DNA from: Candidatus Roizmanbacteria bacterium UBA6242
GTDB lineage: Bacteria; Patescibacteriota; Microgenomatia; UBA1406; GWC2-37-13
Assembly (NCBI GenBank): GCA_002440905.1
Contig: DJWA01000025.1
Coordinates: forward strand, 18,298-37,890
DNA length: 19,593 bases
Reading direction: 5' to 3'
Shown: positions 1 to 6,420 of the stretch, in pieces
Layout: every line of letters begins with the position of its first letter
Numbering within the stretch: position 1 is the first letter of the stretch
Notes under the pieces: generated by a model
The model's input: only the letters and a program-made list of their open reading frames with translations
Told to the model about the DNA's origin: nothing
Database searches by the model: none
Made by a program: the position numbers and the translations under genes

Positions 1-438
1 CGAACTGACGGATGAGGGTTGGGGAATATTCCAGCTAATTGTGACGGTAATTTTTTTTGTTGAAGGGTCTGCTTTCCCTGGCGAATTAACGAGTTCTTCC
101 GTAATCTCGTTCCTGTAGGCGTCAGATATGTTAATAAGCTGGTTAAATCCATTTATTTCAGCCGGTTCGGCAACAAGTAACCACGAGTTTCCTGAAATTA
201 CAGCGTGATAATCGCCGTTAACCGCAAAATCGTTCCATCCTTGCGATCTAACACTCCTAACCGCTTCAATAGCCTCCTTCATAAGAGCCGTCGCCTTAAG
301 CCTCTGTTGTTGCTGAACCTTACCATCGCGGGCGACGATAAATCCGTATCCTAAGACTGGCAATAAGATTGCCAATAAACTAATGGTAATTATGAGTTCG
401 ATCAGGGATTGTCCTAAACTTGTTCTAGTTGGTTTCAT
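1..438 (-). CDS. Type IV pseudopilin-like protein, C-terminus cut by window edge
   Basis: Partial gene: 146 residues are visible before the window ends and no stop is reached. The N-terminus is a class III (prepilin) signal: a short basic leader (MKPTRTSLG), then QSLIE, giving cleavage after Gly9 and the conserved Glu at +5 of the mature protein. A hydrophobic helix follows at about residues 11-31. The rest is a globular pilin-like region with no cysteine pair in the visible part. The ATG lies inside the end of the preceding pseudopilin gene (14-nt overlap in another frame), so it is translationally coupled as the sixth gene of the pilus operon. By family it should be a minor pilin processed by a prepilin peptidase, which is not in this window, and assembled by the PilB/PilC machinery encoded upstream. 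Confident in the pilin class, not in the exact pilin type. Confidence 0.85.
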   Translation of the reverse strand, partial: MKPTRTSLGQSLIELIITISLLAILLPVLGYGFIVARDGKVQQQQRLKATALMKEAIEAVRSVRSQGWNDFAVNGDYHAVISGNSWLLVAEPAEINGFNQLINISDAYRNEITEELVNSPGKADPSTKKITVTISWNIPQPSSVSS

Positions 439-907
439 AGACGACGCCGTAAAGGTTAAAATATAAAGTTTCCTCCTGTCCCGAATTAATATTTCTAACG
501 GTTATAAAATTACGAACCGGGTCGTAATTTAAAATCTCTCCTCCGAGATCTGAAAAAACAATTTGATTATCGGGTAGGTTTATTACTGAGAACTGATTGT
601 CGACGCTGAGGTTTATTTCGTAATTATCGGAATTTGAGGATTCATAGGTTTGGGTGCGAAACAAGACATAGCCGTCGGGTTTGAAATATATCCCGTTATA
701 AGGGCTTTGATTTCCTATCTGGATATTGCCGTTCATAGATTTTAACTGCTGGCTCCTGATATCGCTTATGATGGTTGCGGTAACGCTATCCATAGACGCA
801 ACGTTTCTTGAACGTATTAAGCTAAAGCCAGAGAATGAAGTAAGGATTGATATTATCCCGATTACGATAATGACTTCAACAAGGGTCAATCCTTTTGATA
901 AGGCCAT
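425..907 (-). CDS. Type IV pilin / GspH-like pseudopilin
   Basis: 160 aa. The prepilin signal reads MALSKG followed by LTLVEV, so cleavage is predicted after Gly6 with mature residue 1 = Leu and Glu at +5. The long N-terminal hydrophobic helix (about residues 9-30) anchors the subunit in the inner membrane before assembly and packs in the fibre core. The C-terminal part is beta-rich and contains neither a DSL loop nor cysteines. Leu instead of Phe at +1 is less common in major pilins and fits a minor pilin or GspH-like pseudopilin. The gene starts 2 nt after the PilC stop and has no good Shine-Dalgarno sequence, so it is read as part of the operon. The major pilin cannot be told apart from the minor ones here. 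Confidence 0.87.
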   Translation of the reverse strand: MALSKGLTLVEVIIVIGIISILTSFSGFSLIRSRNVASMDSVTATIISDIRSQQLKSMNGNIQIGNQSPYNGIYFKPDGYVLFRTQTYESSNSDNYEINLSVDNQFSVINLPDNQIVFSDLGGEILNYDPVRNFITVRNINSGQEETLYFNLYGVVYETN

Positions 908-909
908 TT

Positions 910-1962
910 TTAGCGTGCCCCTACTTGACTTATTAACCCGTAGATAGGAGCGATAATTGATAACATCATCCCACCGACCAAGCCTCCAACAACAACAAGC
1001 ATGATCGGTTCTATCATCGCTGTCAAGGTTTTTAGAGACCTTGTAACCTGGTAATCAAGATAATCGGAGACTTCTTTAAAAGATTCTTCAAGGGATCCAC
1101 TCTTCTCACCCGTTTCGATAATTTTTATCATAATGTTTGGAACGATTTTCTTATTCATTTTCAATACGTCAGAAAGCTTCCGACCAGACATTATTGTCAT
1201 TTTTCCGGCATTAATCATTTTTTCAACTTGACTGTTCATAACCAAGCCTTCGGAAAGTTCAAGGGCTGAAGTAATCGTGATACCCGAACCATATAGCATC
1301 GCCAGACTCCTCGTGAACCTTACGAGGTCAATTTGAATGACCATCTGTGATATGCCAGGTAGTGAATATATGAAGTCGGTTAAAATCTTTTTCTGGGTAA
1401 AGTAAATGAAAGTGAATACGGCAAGAATGGCGCTTGAAACTCCAATAAAAGGCACAGTCTGCTTAGTCATAAGATCGGAAAGAAAGATCAGCGCTCTTGT
1501 GGGCCATGGCAAATCCATATTCAGACTTAAAAATACCGATGAAATCTTCGGTACGACAAAAAGCAAGATCATTAAAAATACACCTGTGAAGAGAACCACA
1601 ATGAAGAAAGGATACATGAGCGCCGACTTGACCGAATTGCTGAATTCCGCCTCCTTTTGTATATTGTCTTTTATTTGCTTCAGCGTTACGTCAAGCGTTC
1701 CCGCTTCTTCCGAAGCTTTGATTATAGAAACCGTGACTTTATCAAAAACCCTGGGGAAACGGGCAAAAGAAACGTTAATTCTTTTACCCGAAGAAAGATC
1801 ATCCTTCAAAATTGTCAAGATTTTTTTCAGGTTTCCTTTGCTGTCCTCAAGTAACGAGTCGATCGCTTCGATTATTGTAATTCCAGCCGCAAGCATCGTC
1901 GATAGGCTCATAAAAAGTGAGATTTTTTCGTCTGTGGATATCGAAGCGTTGCTTGTGTTCAT
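910..1962 (-). CDS. pilC: PilC/GspF-family type IV pilus inner-membrane platform protein
   Basis: 350 aa, shorter than the usual roughly 400 because the N-terminal cytoplasmic extension is missing. It has the duplicated T2SSF architecture: a helical cytoplasmic half (about residues 10-110), a TM segment near 115-140 ending in VVPKI, a second TM near 165-190, a second helical half with the LARFTRSL-type motif (here LVRFTRSLAMLYGSG) and the GEKSGSLEES motif, and a last TM near 320-345 (MLVVVGGLVGGMM). In the family this protein couples the PilB motor to pilin insertion. Its start overlaps the pilB stop in an ATGA arrangement (4 nt), which points to coupled translation. The start is fixed by that overlap. 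Confidence 0.93.
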   Translation of the reverse strand: MNTSNASISTDEKISLFMSLSTMLAAGITIIEAIDSLLEDSKGNLKKILTILKDDLSSGKRINVSFARFPRVFDKVTVSIIKASEEAGTLDVTLKQIKDNIQKEAEFSNSVKSALMYPFFIVVLFTGVFLMILLFVVPKISSVFLSLNMDLPWPTRALIFLSDLMTKQTVPFIGVSSAILAVFTFIYFTQKKILTDFIYSLPGISQMVIQIDLVRFTRSLAMLYGSGITITSALELSEGLVMNSQVEKMINAGKMTIMSGRKLSDVLKMNKKIVPNIMIKIIETGEKSGSLEESFKEVSDYLDYQVTRSLKTLTAMIEPIMLVVVGGLVGGMMLSIIAPIYGLISQVGAR

Positions 1963-3635
1963 GATGTTGTTTCAACTTTTGTAACCCTCAAAACTTCCTC
2001 AATTGTTGTCAATCCTTTTTTGACTTTTTCCATACCATCGTCAAGCATTGAGCTCATACCTTCATTCATAGCTTCCTTAAATATTTCGTCAGCATCGGCT
2101 TTCTCGGTAATAAGCTTTTTTATTTCTTTTGTTATCTCGAGCATTTCAAAAACCCCTATTCTCCCGGCAAAGCCCGTCAGGTGGCAAATTTTGCATCCCT
2201 TTCCATAATAAACCTGGCAAGTCGGCTTGTTCGCGAAGTGCTTATTAATAATCTCCTCCGGGACGTTCATTTTAAATTCATCCATCGGTATCTCAAGTGA
2301 AGTTTTGCACATCTCGCAGATTTTCCTAACAAGCCTTTGTGCGACAATCACATTTATCGTGGAGGCGACCAGAAATGGCTCAACATCCATATCAATGAGT
2401 CTTGGCAGAGCGGTTGCAGCGTCGTTGGTGTGGAGAGTTGAAACGACTAGGTGGCCGGTCAGCGCCGCATTTACAGCAATCCCTGCGGTTTCCTTATCGC
2501 GGATCTCTCCTACGAATATAATATTTGGATCTTGCCTTAATATCGACCTTAAACCATTCGCAAATGTTAAACCGGTTTTCGGGTTAACGTTAATTTGGTT
2601 AACCCCTTTTATCCGGTATTCGACGGGATCCTCGATCGTCGTGATATTCTTTTCCCTCCGGTTGATAATTTTAAGTATTGAATATATGGAAGTTGATTTA
2701 CCGCTTCCTGTTGGACCGGTTGAAAGAATCATCCCGTAGGATTTTTTCATTGCTTTTGCGAGCTTTTTAAGATCGCTTTCACTCATTCCAAGATCCGCCA
2801 ACGAAAATTGTCGATCGTGGGTTGACAACAACCTCATAACAACTTTTTCGCCATCAACGATAGGCAAGATCGATACCCTGATATCCATTGTCTCGTCTTC
2901 GGTATCAAAACGCATTTTACCGTCCTGGGCTGCCAAATGCTCGTCGGTCCTCAACCGAGAAAGGACCTTTATCCTGGTTATGATTCGGTCATGGAGTTTT
3001 ACTGGAAGCTTGAAAATATCGTGTAACATACCGTCTATGCGATACCTGACAACCGTATCTTTTTCCTGAGGTTCAATATGTATATCTGAGGCCTTATCCT
3101 GGCTGGCGTAGGAAACTATCAGGTCGACAATCTTGATTATCGGTATTTCGCGCGACGGTTGGGTAGAGGACTCCTCAATCAACCTGTTAAAAGTCGTCTG
3201 AAGATCCTTTTGATATATATGAAAGGTGCCGGTTATGTCTTTTTCTGTCGCCAGGTAAGCGTTGACTTTTTTATTTGTCTTCTTAGCGATAGAATTTATG
3301 ATTGCCTGGTTTTTTGGATCGACCATTGCCAGCTTTATACCGTTGTCATCAAGTCCAAAGCAAACAACCTTTTTCTTTCGCGCTAACCTTTCCGGGACAA
3401 TCCGATATATTTCTCCCGGGATAGGAATCTTTGACAAGACAACGAAAGGCAACTTCAGGTGATCTGAAATAAGGATTCCGAGTTTCTCGTCGGTTGCGAT
3501 GTTTCTTTCAATAACGGCCTCATAAAGCGTGCTTCCGGTGTTTCTAATATACTCTTCAATTGCCTCCATACCAGCCTTATCGGTCAGGTTGGTTTTGAGT
3601 ATAAGATTTTTGAGTTCTTCATCTGTAATGAGCAT
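1959..3635 (-). CDS. pilB: PilB/GspE-family pilus assembly ATPase
   Basis: 558 aa cytoplasmic hexameric motor that powers pilus extension. An N-terminal MshEN/T2SSE_N domain covers about residues 1-140. The ATPase core shows Walker A GPTGSGKS at 307-314, the Asp box TTIEDPVEY at 332-340, Walker B IIFVGEIRD at 372-380 and the His box GHLVVSTLHTND at 394-405. The tetracysteine zinc site of extension ATPases is present (Cys440/443 and Cys481/484), which argues for PilB/GspE and against the retraction ATPase PilT. No PilT is in the window. The start codon shares one base with the stop of the receiver gene upstream (TAATG), and pilC follows with a 4-nt overlap. There is no Shine-Dalgarno sequence, so coupling is the likely initiation mode. 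Confidence 0.95.
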   Translation of the reverse strand: MLITDEELKNLILKTNLTDKAGMEAIEEYIRNTGSTLYEAVIERNIATDEKLGILISDHLKLPFVVLSKIPIPGEIYRIVPERLARKKKVVCFGLDDNGIKLAMVDPKNQAIINSIAKKTNKKVNAYLATEKDITGTFHIYQKDLQTTFNRLIEESSTQPSREIPIIKIVDLIVSYASQDKASDIHIEPQEKDTVVRYRIDGMLHDIFKLPVKLHDRIITRIKVLSRLRTDEHLAAQDGKMRFDTEDETMDIRVSILPIVDGEKVVMRLLSTHDRQFSLADLGMSESDLKKLAKAMKKSYGMILSTGPTGSGKSTSIYSILKIINRREKNITTIEDPVEYRIKGVNQINVNPKTGLTFANGLRSILRQDPNIIFVGEIRDKETAGIAVNAALTGHLVVSTLHTNDAATALPRLIDMDVEPFLVASTINVIVAQRLVRKICEMCKTSLEIPMDEFKMNVPEEIINKHFANKPTCQVYYGKGCKICHLTGFAGRIGVFEMLEITKEIKKLITEKADADEIFKEAMNEGMSSMLDDGMEKVKKGLTTIEEVLRVTKVETTS

Positions 3636-4000
3636 TATTGTTTGACAATTTTGTTAATCTTTTCAAGCATTTTTGGAAAATCAAAAAAACTTTTATTAAT
3701 ATAATCCGTCGCACCAAGTTTTAATGCTTTTTGAACATCCGATTCTTGCCCCAAGGTCGAAAAAATCAAAATTGGAATTAAAGACAGTGTCGGGTCTTTT
3801 TTCAAATCAACCAATACGGAAAAGCCGTCTTTTTTTGGCATTATTATGTCAAGCATCAGGATATCTGGCATAAATGTCTTTATCTTCTCAATTGTCTCGT
3901 CGCCATCAGCGGCCACATCGACCGTATGTCCGTACTCCCTCAGCTTTGTCGAATAAAAATTCCGAAAAAAACTATCGTCGTCGGCAACTAGTATTTTCAT
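3635..4000 (-). CDS. CheY-like single-domain response regulator
   Basis: 121 aa, just a receiver domain. The acidic triad Asp7/Asp8/Asp9, phospho-acceptor Asp51 (LMLDIIMP), Ser81/Thr82 and conserved Lys103 are all present. The usual KP at the end of beta-5 is KS (DYINKS). No output domain follows, so it should act by protein-protein contact like CheY, PilG or PilH. It overlaps the HPt gene by 4 nt (ATGA) on one side and pilB by 1 nt on the other, so it is almost certainly co-translated with both. Inference: phosphate passes from the HPt histidine to Asp51 and the phosphorylated receiver tunes the pilus motor. The histidine kinase must be elsewhere. Confidence 0.93.
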   Translation of the reverse strand: MKILVADDDSFFRNFYSTKLREYGHTVDVAADGDETIEKIKTFMPDILMLDIIMPKKDGFSVLVDLKKDPTLSLIPILIFSTLGQESDVQKALKLGATDYINKSFFDFPKMLEKINKIVKQ

Positions 4001-4299
4001 ACTTTATCCAATTCTGCCTTAACTTCATCAACGAGGGCGCCAAGTTTTTCAATTTCAGTTTGATCTAAATTGCTACTGGTTATAAGTTTATGCTCCAACT
4101 CTTTTTCGGCTTTAAGACAAAGATTCCCAAGGTCGGAATAACCCATAAAAAAACTCTCGCCTTTTATGGTATGGAAAAGCCTATGAAGCTCCGAGACGTC
4201 ATCAACCGCGCCTTTAAGAAGTAAGTCTATTCGACCGACCAGTTCTTTGGCGCTTTTAAGGTATATACTTTTGTAGGAACCTACGTCAAAAGAATCCAT
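3997..4299 (-). CDS. Stand-alone histidine phosphotransfer (HPt) protein
   Basis: 100 aa, all-helical, with the HPt signature LFHTIKGESFFMGY; His43 is the predicted phospho-histidine and the HxxKG context matches CheA P1 / Hpt domains. There is no kinase, receiver or membrane part. It is the first gene of the pilus operon. A -10-like TATGAA (4306-4311) sits 6 nt before the ATG, so the message is probably leaderless. Together with the adjacent receiver this is a two-component half-relay without a kinase in view. An alternative is a degenerate CheA reduced to its P1 domain. Confidence 0.85.
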   Translation of the reverse strand: MDSFDVGSYKSIYLKSAKELVGRIDLLLKGAVDDVSELHRLFHTIKGESFFMGYSDLGNLCLKAEKELEHKLITSSNLDQTEIEKLGALVDEVKAELDKV

Positions 4300-4305
4300 A
4301 TAAAA

Positions 4306-4311
4306 TTCATA
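4306..4311 (-). promoter_or_regulatory. -10 box of the pilus operon
   Basis: Reads TATGAA on the minus strand, ending 6 nt before the HPt start codon, the same spacing seen at other operon heads in this window. No convincing -35 lies at 17 nt; TTGAAC at 4332-4337 would need a 20-nt spacer. Confidence 0.45.
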
Positions 4312-4353
4312 CTACAGAAATTCCGAATAAGGTTCAACAAGCAATATTACACC

Positions 4354-4488
4354 TTAACGCATCATGCCCGCGTAGTAAGCCAATGCAATTGCCGCCACGA
4401 TTATGAAAGCGACTCCAAATTGGATAACTGGGCTCATTTTAGGTCCGACCGACGAATCTTTAGACCTTGAAGTTTTTCTTTTTGCCAT
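4354..4488 (-). CDS. 44-aa single-pass membrane protein, function unknown
   Basis: Small ORF. The N-terminus is very basic (MAKRKTSRSKDSS), followed by one hydrophobic helix (about residues 22-42, FGVAFIIVAAIALAYYAGMM) and a final Arg. The pattern suggests the N-terminus stays in the cytoplasm. I do not recognise a family. The coding call rests on an intact frame of 45 codons, a TM-like composition and an excellent dedicated promoter upstream (TTGACA, 17 nt, TATTCT). It lies alone between ruvA and the pilus operon. Unlike most genes here it would have a roughly 20-nt 5' UTR, and no Shine-Dalgarno sequence is visible in it. Confidence 0.65.
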   Translation of the reverse strand: MAKRKTSRSKDSSVGPKMSPVIQFGVAFIIVAAIALAYYAGMMR

Positions 4489-4515
4489 TTTTTAAGAAAT
4501 TATTAATTAATTTTA

Positions 4516-4544
4516 AGAATAGGGAAGCCGTAATATTTTGTCAA
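4516..4544 (-). promoter_or_regulatory. Sigma70-type promoter of the 44-aa membrane protein
   Basis: On the minus strand TTGACA (4544-4539), a 17-nt spacer and TATTCT (4521-4516). The -35 is perfect and the -10 matches 5 of 6. Transcription should start about 7 nt downstream, near 4509. Confidence 0.7.
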
Positions 4545-4584
4545 GGGATTACTCTTATAAGACAAATCATGAGGGTATTTTCGG

Positions 4585-5157
4585 TTATTGCGCAGTTTTT
4601 TTTAAGGCGCTTTTGATCTTATCCTCGACCGAAAGACTTTTAGGCAGTTTGGATACGGCCTGCTTGGCATCATGAGATTTGAATCCTAGTGAAATAAGTG
4701 CCTCGACAACCGTTTTGTCCTCGTCTGAAAGTACCATATTTTTCATGTCAAAGCCGGATTTGAATTTGGTTGAAAGTTCTAGAATAATCTTCATGGCCGT
4801 TTTCTTTCCAAGACCGGGCACCTTTGTAAAATCATCGGGAAGGTTTTTGCGAACCGCTTCGTAAAGTTCGTCCTCACTTAAGAATGAAACAACCGAAAAA
4901 GCTGTTTTTGGACCTACACCTTGGACACCTAAAAGCAGTCTGAAAAAATCATATTTGGCTTTATTTTCAAAGCCAAAAAGGACAAGAGCGTCATCGCGTA
5001 CCTGTAAATATGTATAGACTTCAATCTCATTTTCTACGCTGTGGTCGACTATGAGTTTCGGTGTCAAAAAGACCGAGTAGTACACACCTCCTTTGGTTTC
5101 AAGAAGTCCGACATTGCCTTCAACCTCCGTAAGTTTTCCCTTTAATTTTCCGATCAT
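4585..5157 (-). CDS. ruvA: Holliday junction branch migration protein RuvA
   Basis: 190 aa, slightly below the usual roughly 200. Domain I is an OB fold (MIGKLKGKLTEVEGN...). Domain II has two helix-hairpin-helix motifs, LLGVQGVGPKTA near 75-86 and VPGLGKKTA near 108-116, which bind the junction backbone. The C-terminal domain III (about 143-190, VVEALISLGFKSHDA) contacts the RuvB motor. RuvA tetramers hold the four-way junction open. It begins 1 nt after the stop of the enolase-like gene and is presumably co-transcribed with it. ruvB is absent from the window and ruvC lies about 8 kb away on the other strand, so the ruv genes are scattered. Firm assignment. Confidence 0.95.
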   Translation of the reverse strand: MIGKLKGKLTEVEGNVGLLETKGGVYYSVFLTPKLIVDHSVENEIEVYTYLQVRDDALVLFGFENKAKYDFFRLLLGVQGVGPKTAFSVVSFLSEDELYEAVRKNLPDDFTKVPGLGKKTAMKIILELSTKFKSGFDMKNMVLSDEDKTVVEALISLGFKSHDAKQAVSKLPKSLSVEDKIKSALKKTAQ

Positions 5158-5158
5158 A

Positions 5159-6394
5159 TTATTTTTTTACGCTTAACAGTTCTGTCTCAATTTCAATTAA
5201 TCTATTATACTTGGAAAAATTTTCACCCGTAATCGGCCTTCCCAACTTGACAAAGTCAGCACCTAACCCTACCGTCAGATCGGCCAATAACGGATCATTG
5301 GTTTCGTGTTCAGAATTGGACAGGATATAGTTTAGTCCATGTTTTCTTGACAGGTTAACCATTTCAAATACTTCAGTCACTGTACCAACCTCCGAAGGCT
5401 TGAGCAAAAAAGACGAACACACCTTTTCGGATAGTATCTTCGTTAGTCTTGTGGCGTTTGAGGCAATAAGGTCGTCACCGACCATATAGGCGTCATTTGA
5501 TATCGACTGCCCTAGAGCCTTCCAACCTCCCAAGTCGTCTGGCTTTAAGGGGTCAATCAAAAAGAGAGGAAAATATTTTTTGGTAAGTTCAGCAACAAAT
5601 TCGATGTAATCTGCCTGTTTTAATGCCTGGGATTTGTCCCTTATGGCGTACGAACTTCCCTTTGAATAAGAGTTTGAACCGAAATTAATTGCCAGGAAAA
5701 TATCGCTTGCCAACCTCAAATTCTGAGATTCAACCGTTTTGGTGATGAATTCTACAACGTCGGAGTTGCCGGTTACGTTGGCTGTCGAAAGACTCCTCAC
5801 GGCGCCTACATAAATTTTCATAGACATTTCAAGCGACTTTGAAAACGGTAGGGAAGACGAAGGAGCAACGCAAAACTCCTTAAAGTCAAAAAGGTTTGGA
5901 AAATCCACTTGGGTTATAAGTGGAATTATTGGTGCGGAAACCTTTTCCATCTTGACAACCGTTTCCGGGTGACGGGCGTTATATATAGAATTAATATATT
6001 TGTAGCCTGGAATTCCGGCGTCAACCGCCCCTGCTTTAATAAAAAGGGAAGAGATGGCATATAGGGTGTTTACTCCAAGTTTTGAACGATCCGCTGTCCC
6101 GTCGGCCGTTAAAAGCCAACCATCGACCTCGTTCTGCTTGGAAGGTGATATTCCGATGAGTTTTGGCCCTATAAGTTCGTTGATGTAGTGGACCGAGCGC
6201 AAAACCCCCTCTCCCTGGTATCTTTCTGGGTCGTTATCCAAGAGAGATGAGTTCTGGTATGAAAACTCGTGTTTTTGAGTCGGAACGCTGGTTTTGACTT
6301 CGCAACCATTATCCAGCAACATCTTTGTGGTAATCGTGGGAACCCCCCCGTAGTGGAGAGTTTCGTACGCCACGATCTTAGCGACCTTACTCAT
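5159..6394 (-). CDS. Divergent enolase-superfamily protein, catalytic residues largely lost
   Basis: 411 aa against about 430 for enolase. It aligns along its length by eye: DGTADRSKLGVNT (enolase DGTENKSKFGANA), FKEFCV (QEFMI), MVGDDLIASN (LVGDDLFVTN), LKPSEVGTVTE (IKFNQIGSLTE), KYNRLIEIETEL (KYNQLIRIEEAL). Compared with E. coli enolase from memory: Mg ligand Asp246 is Asn237, Glu290 is Ile280, Asp317 is kept (Asp307); the Lys342 and Lys393 equivalents (Lys332, Lys383) are kept. The SHRSGET loop reads SNSEHET, the S-G-A-S-T-G loop is replaced, the NGG-x-HA segment with His159 is lost, and the GDEGG loop carrying Glu209 is deleted. Ordinary 2-phosphoglycerate dehydration therefore looks doubtful. 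It follows PEP synthase by 26 nt, has its own -10 box and precedes ruvA. Options: pseudo-enolase with a structural role, or an enzyme with changed chemistry. Confidence 0.8.
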   Translation of the reverse strand: MSKVAKIVAYETLHYGGVPTITTKMLLDNGCEVKTSVPTQKHEFSYQNSSLLDNDPERYQGEGVLRSVHYINELIGPKLIGISPSKQNEVDGWLLTADGTADRSKLGVNTLYAISSLFIKAGAVDAGIPGYKYINSIYNARHPETVVKMEKVSAPIIPLITQVDFPNLFDFKEFCVAPSSSLPFSKSLEMSMKIYVGAVRSLSTANVTGNSDVVEFITKTVESQNLRLASDIFLAINFGSNSYSKGSSYAIRDKSQALKQADYIEFVAELTKKYFPLFLIDPLKPDDLGGWKALGQSISNDAYMVGDDLIASNATRLTKILSEKVCSSFLLKPSEVGTVTEVFEMVNLSRKHGLNYILSNSEHETNDPLLADLTVGLGADFVKLGRPITGENFSKYNRLIEIETELLSVKK

Positions 6395-6400
6395 ATTTTC

Positions 6401-6406
6401 ATTATA
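6401..6406 (-). promoter_or_regulatory. -10 box of the enolase-like / ruvA unit
   Basis: TATAAT on the minus strand, 6 nt before the ATG at 6394, inside the 26-nt gap after the PEP synthase gene. Predicted start of transcription coincides with the start codon. No clear -35. Confidence 0.6.
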
Positions 6407-6420
6407 TAGAATATTTGCAG

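Noticed and set aside
1406..1984. 192-codon plus-strand frame antisense to pilC
   Set aside because: Covers the motif-bearing pilC gene and has no promoter or recognisable domain; shadow frame.
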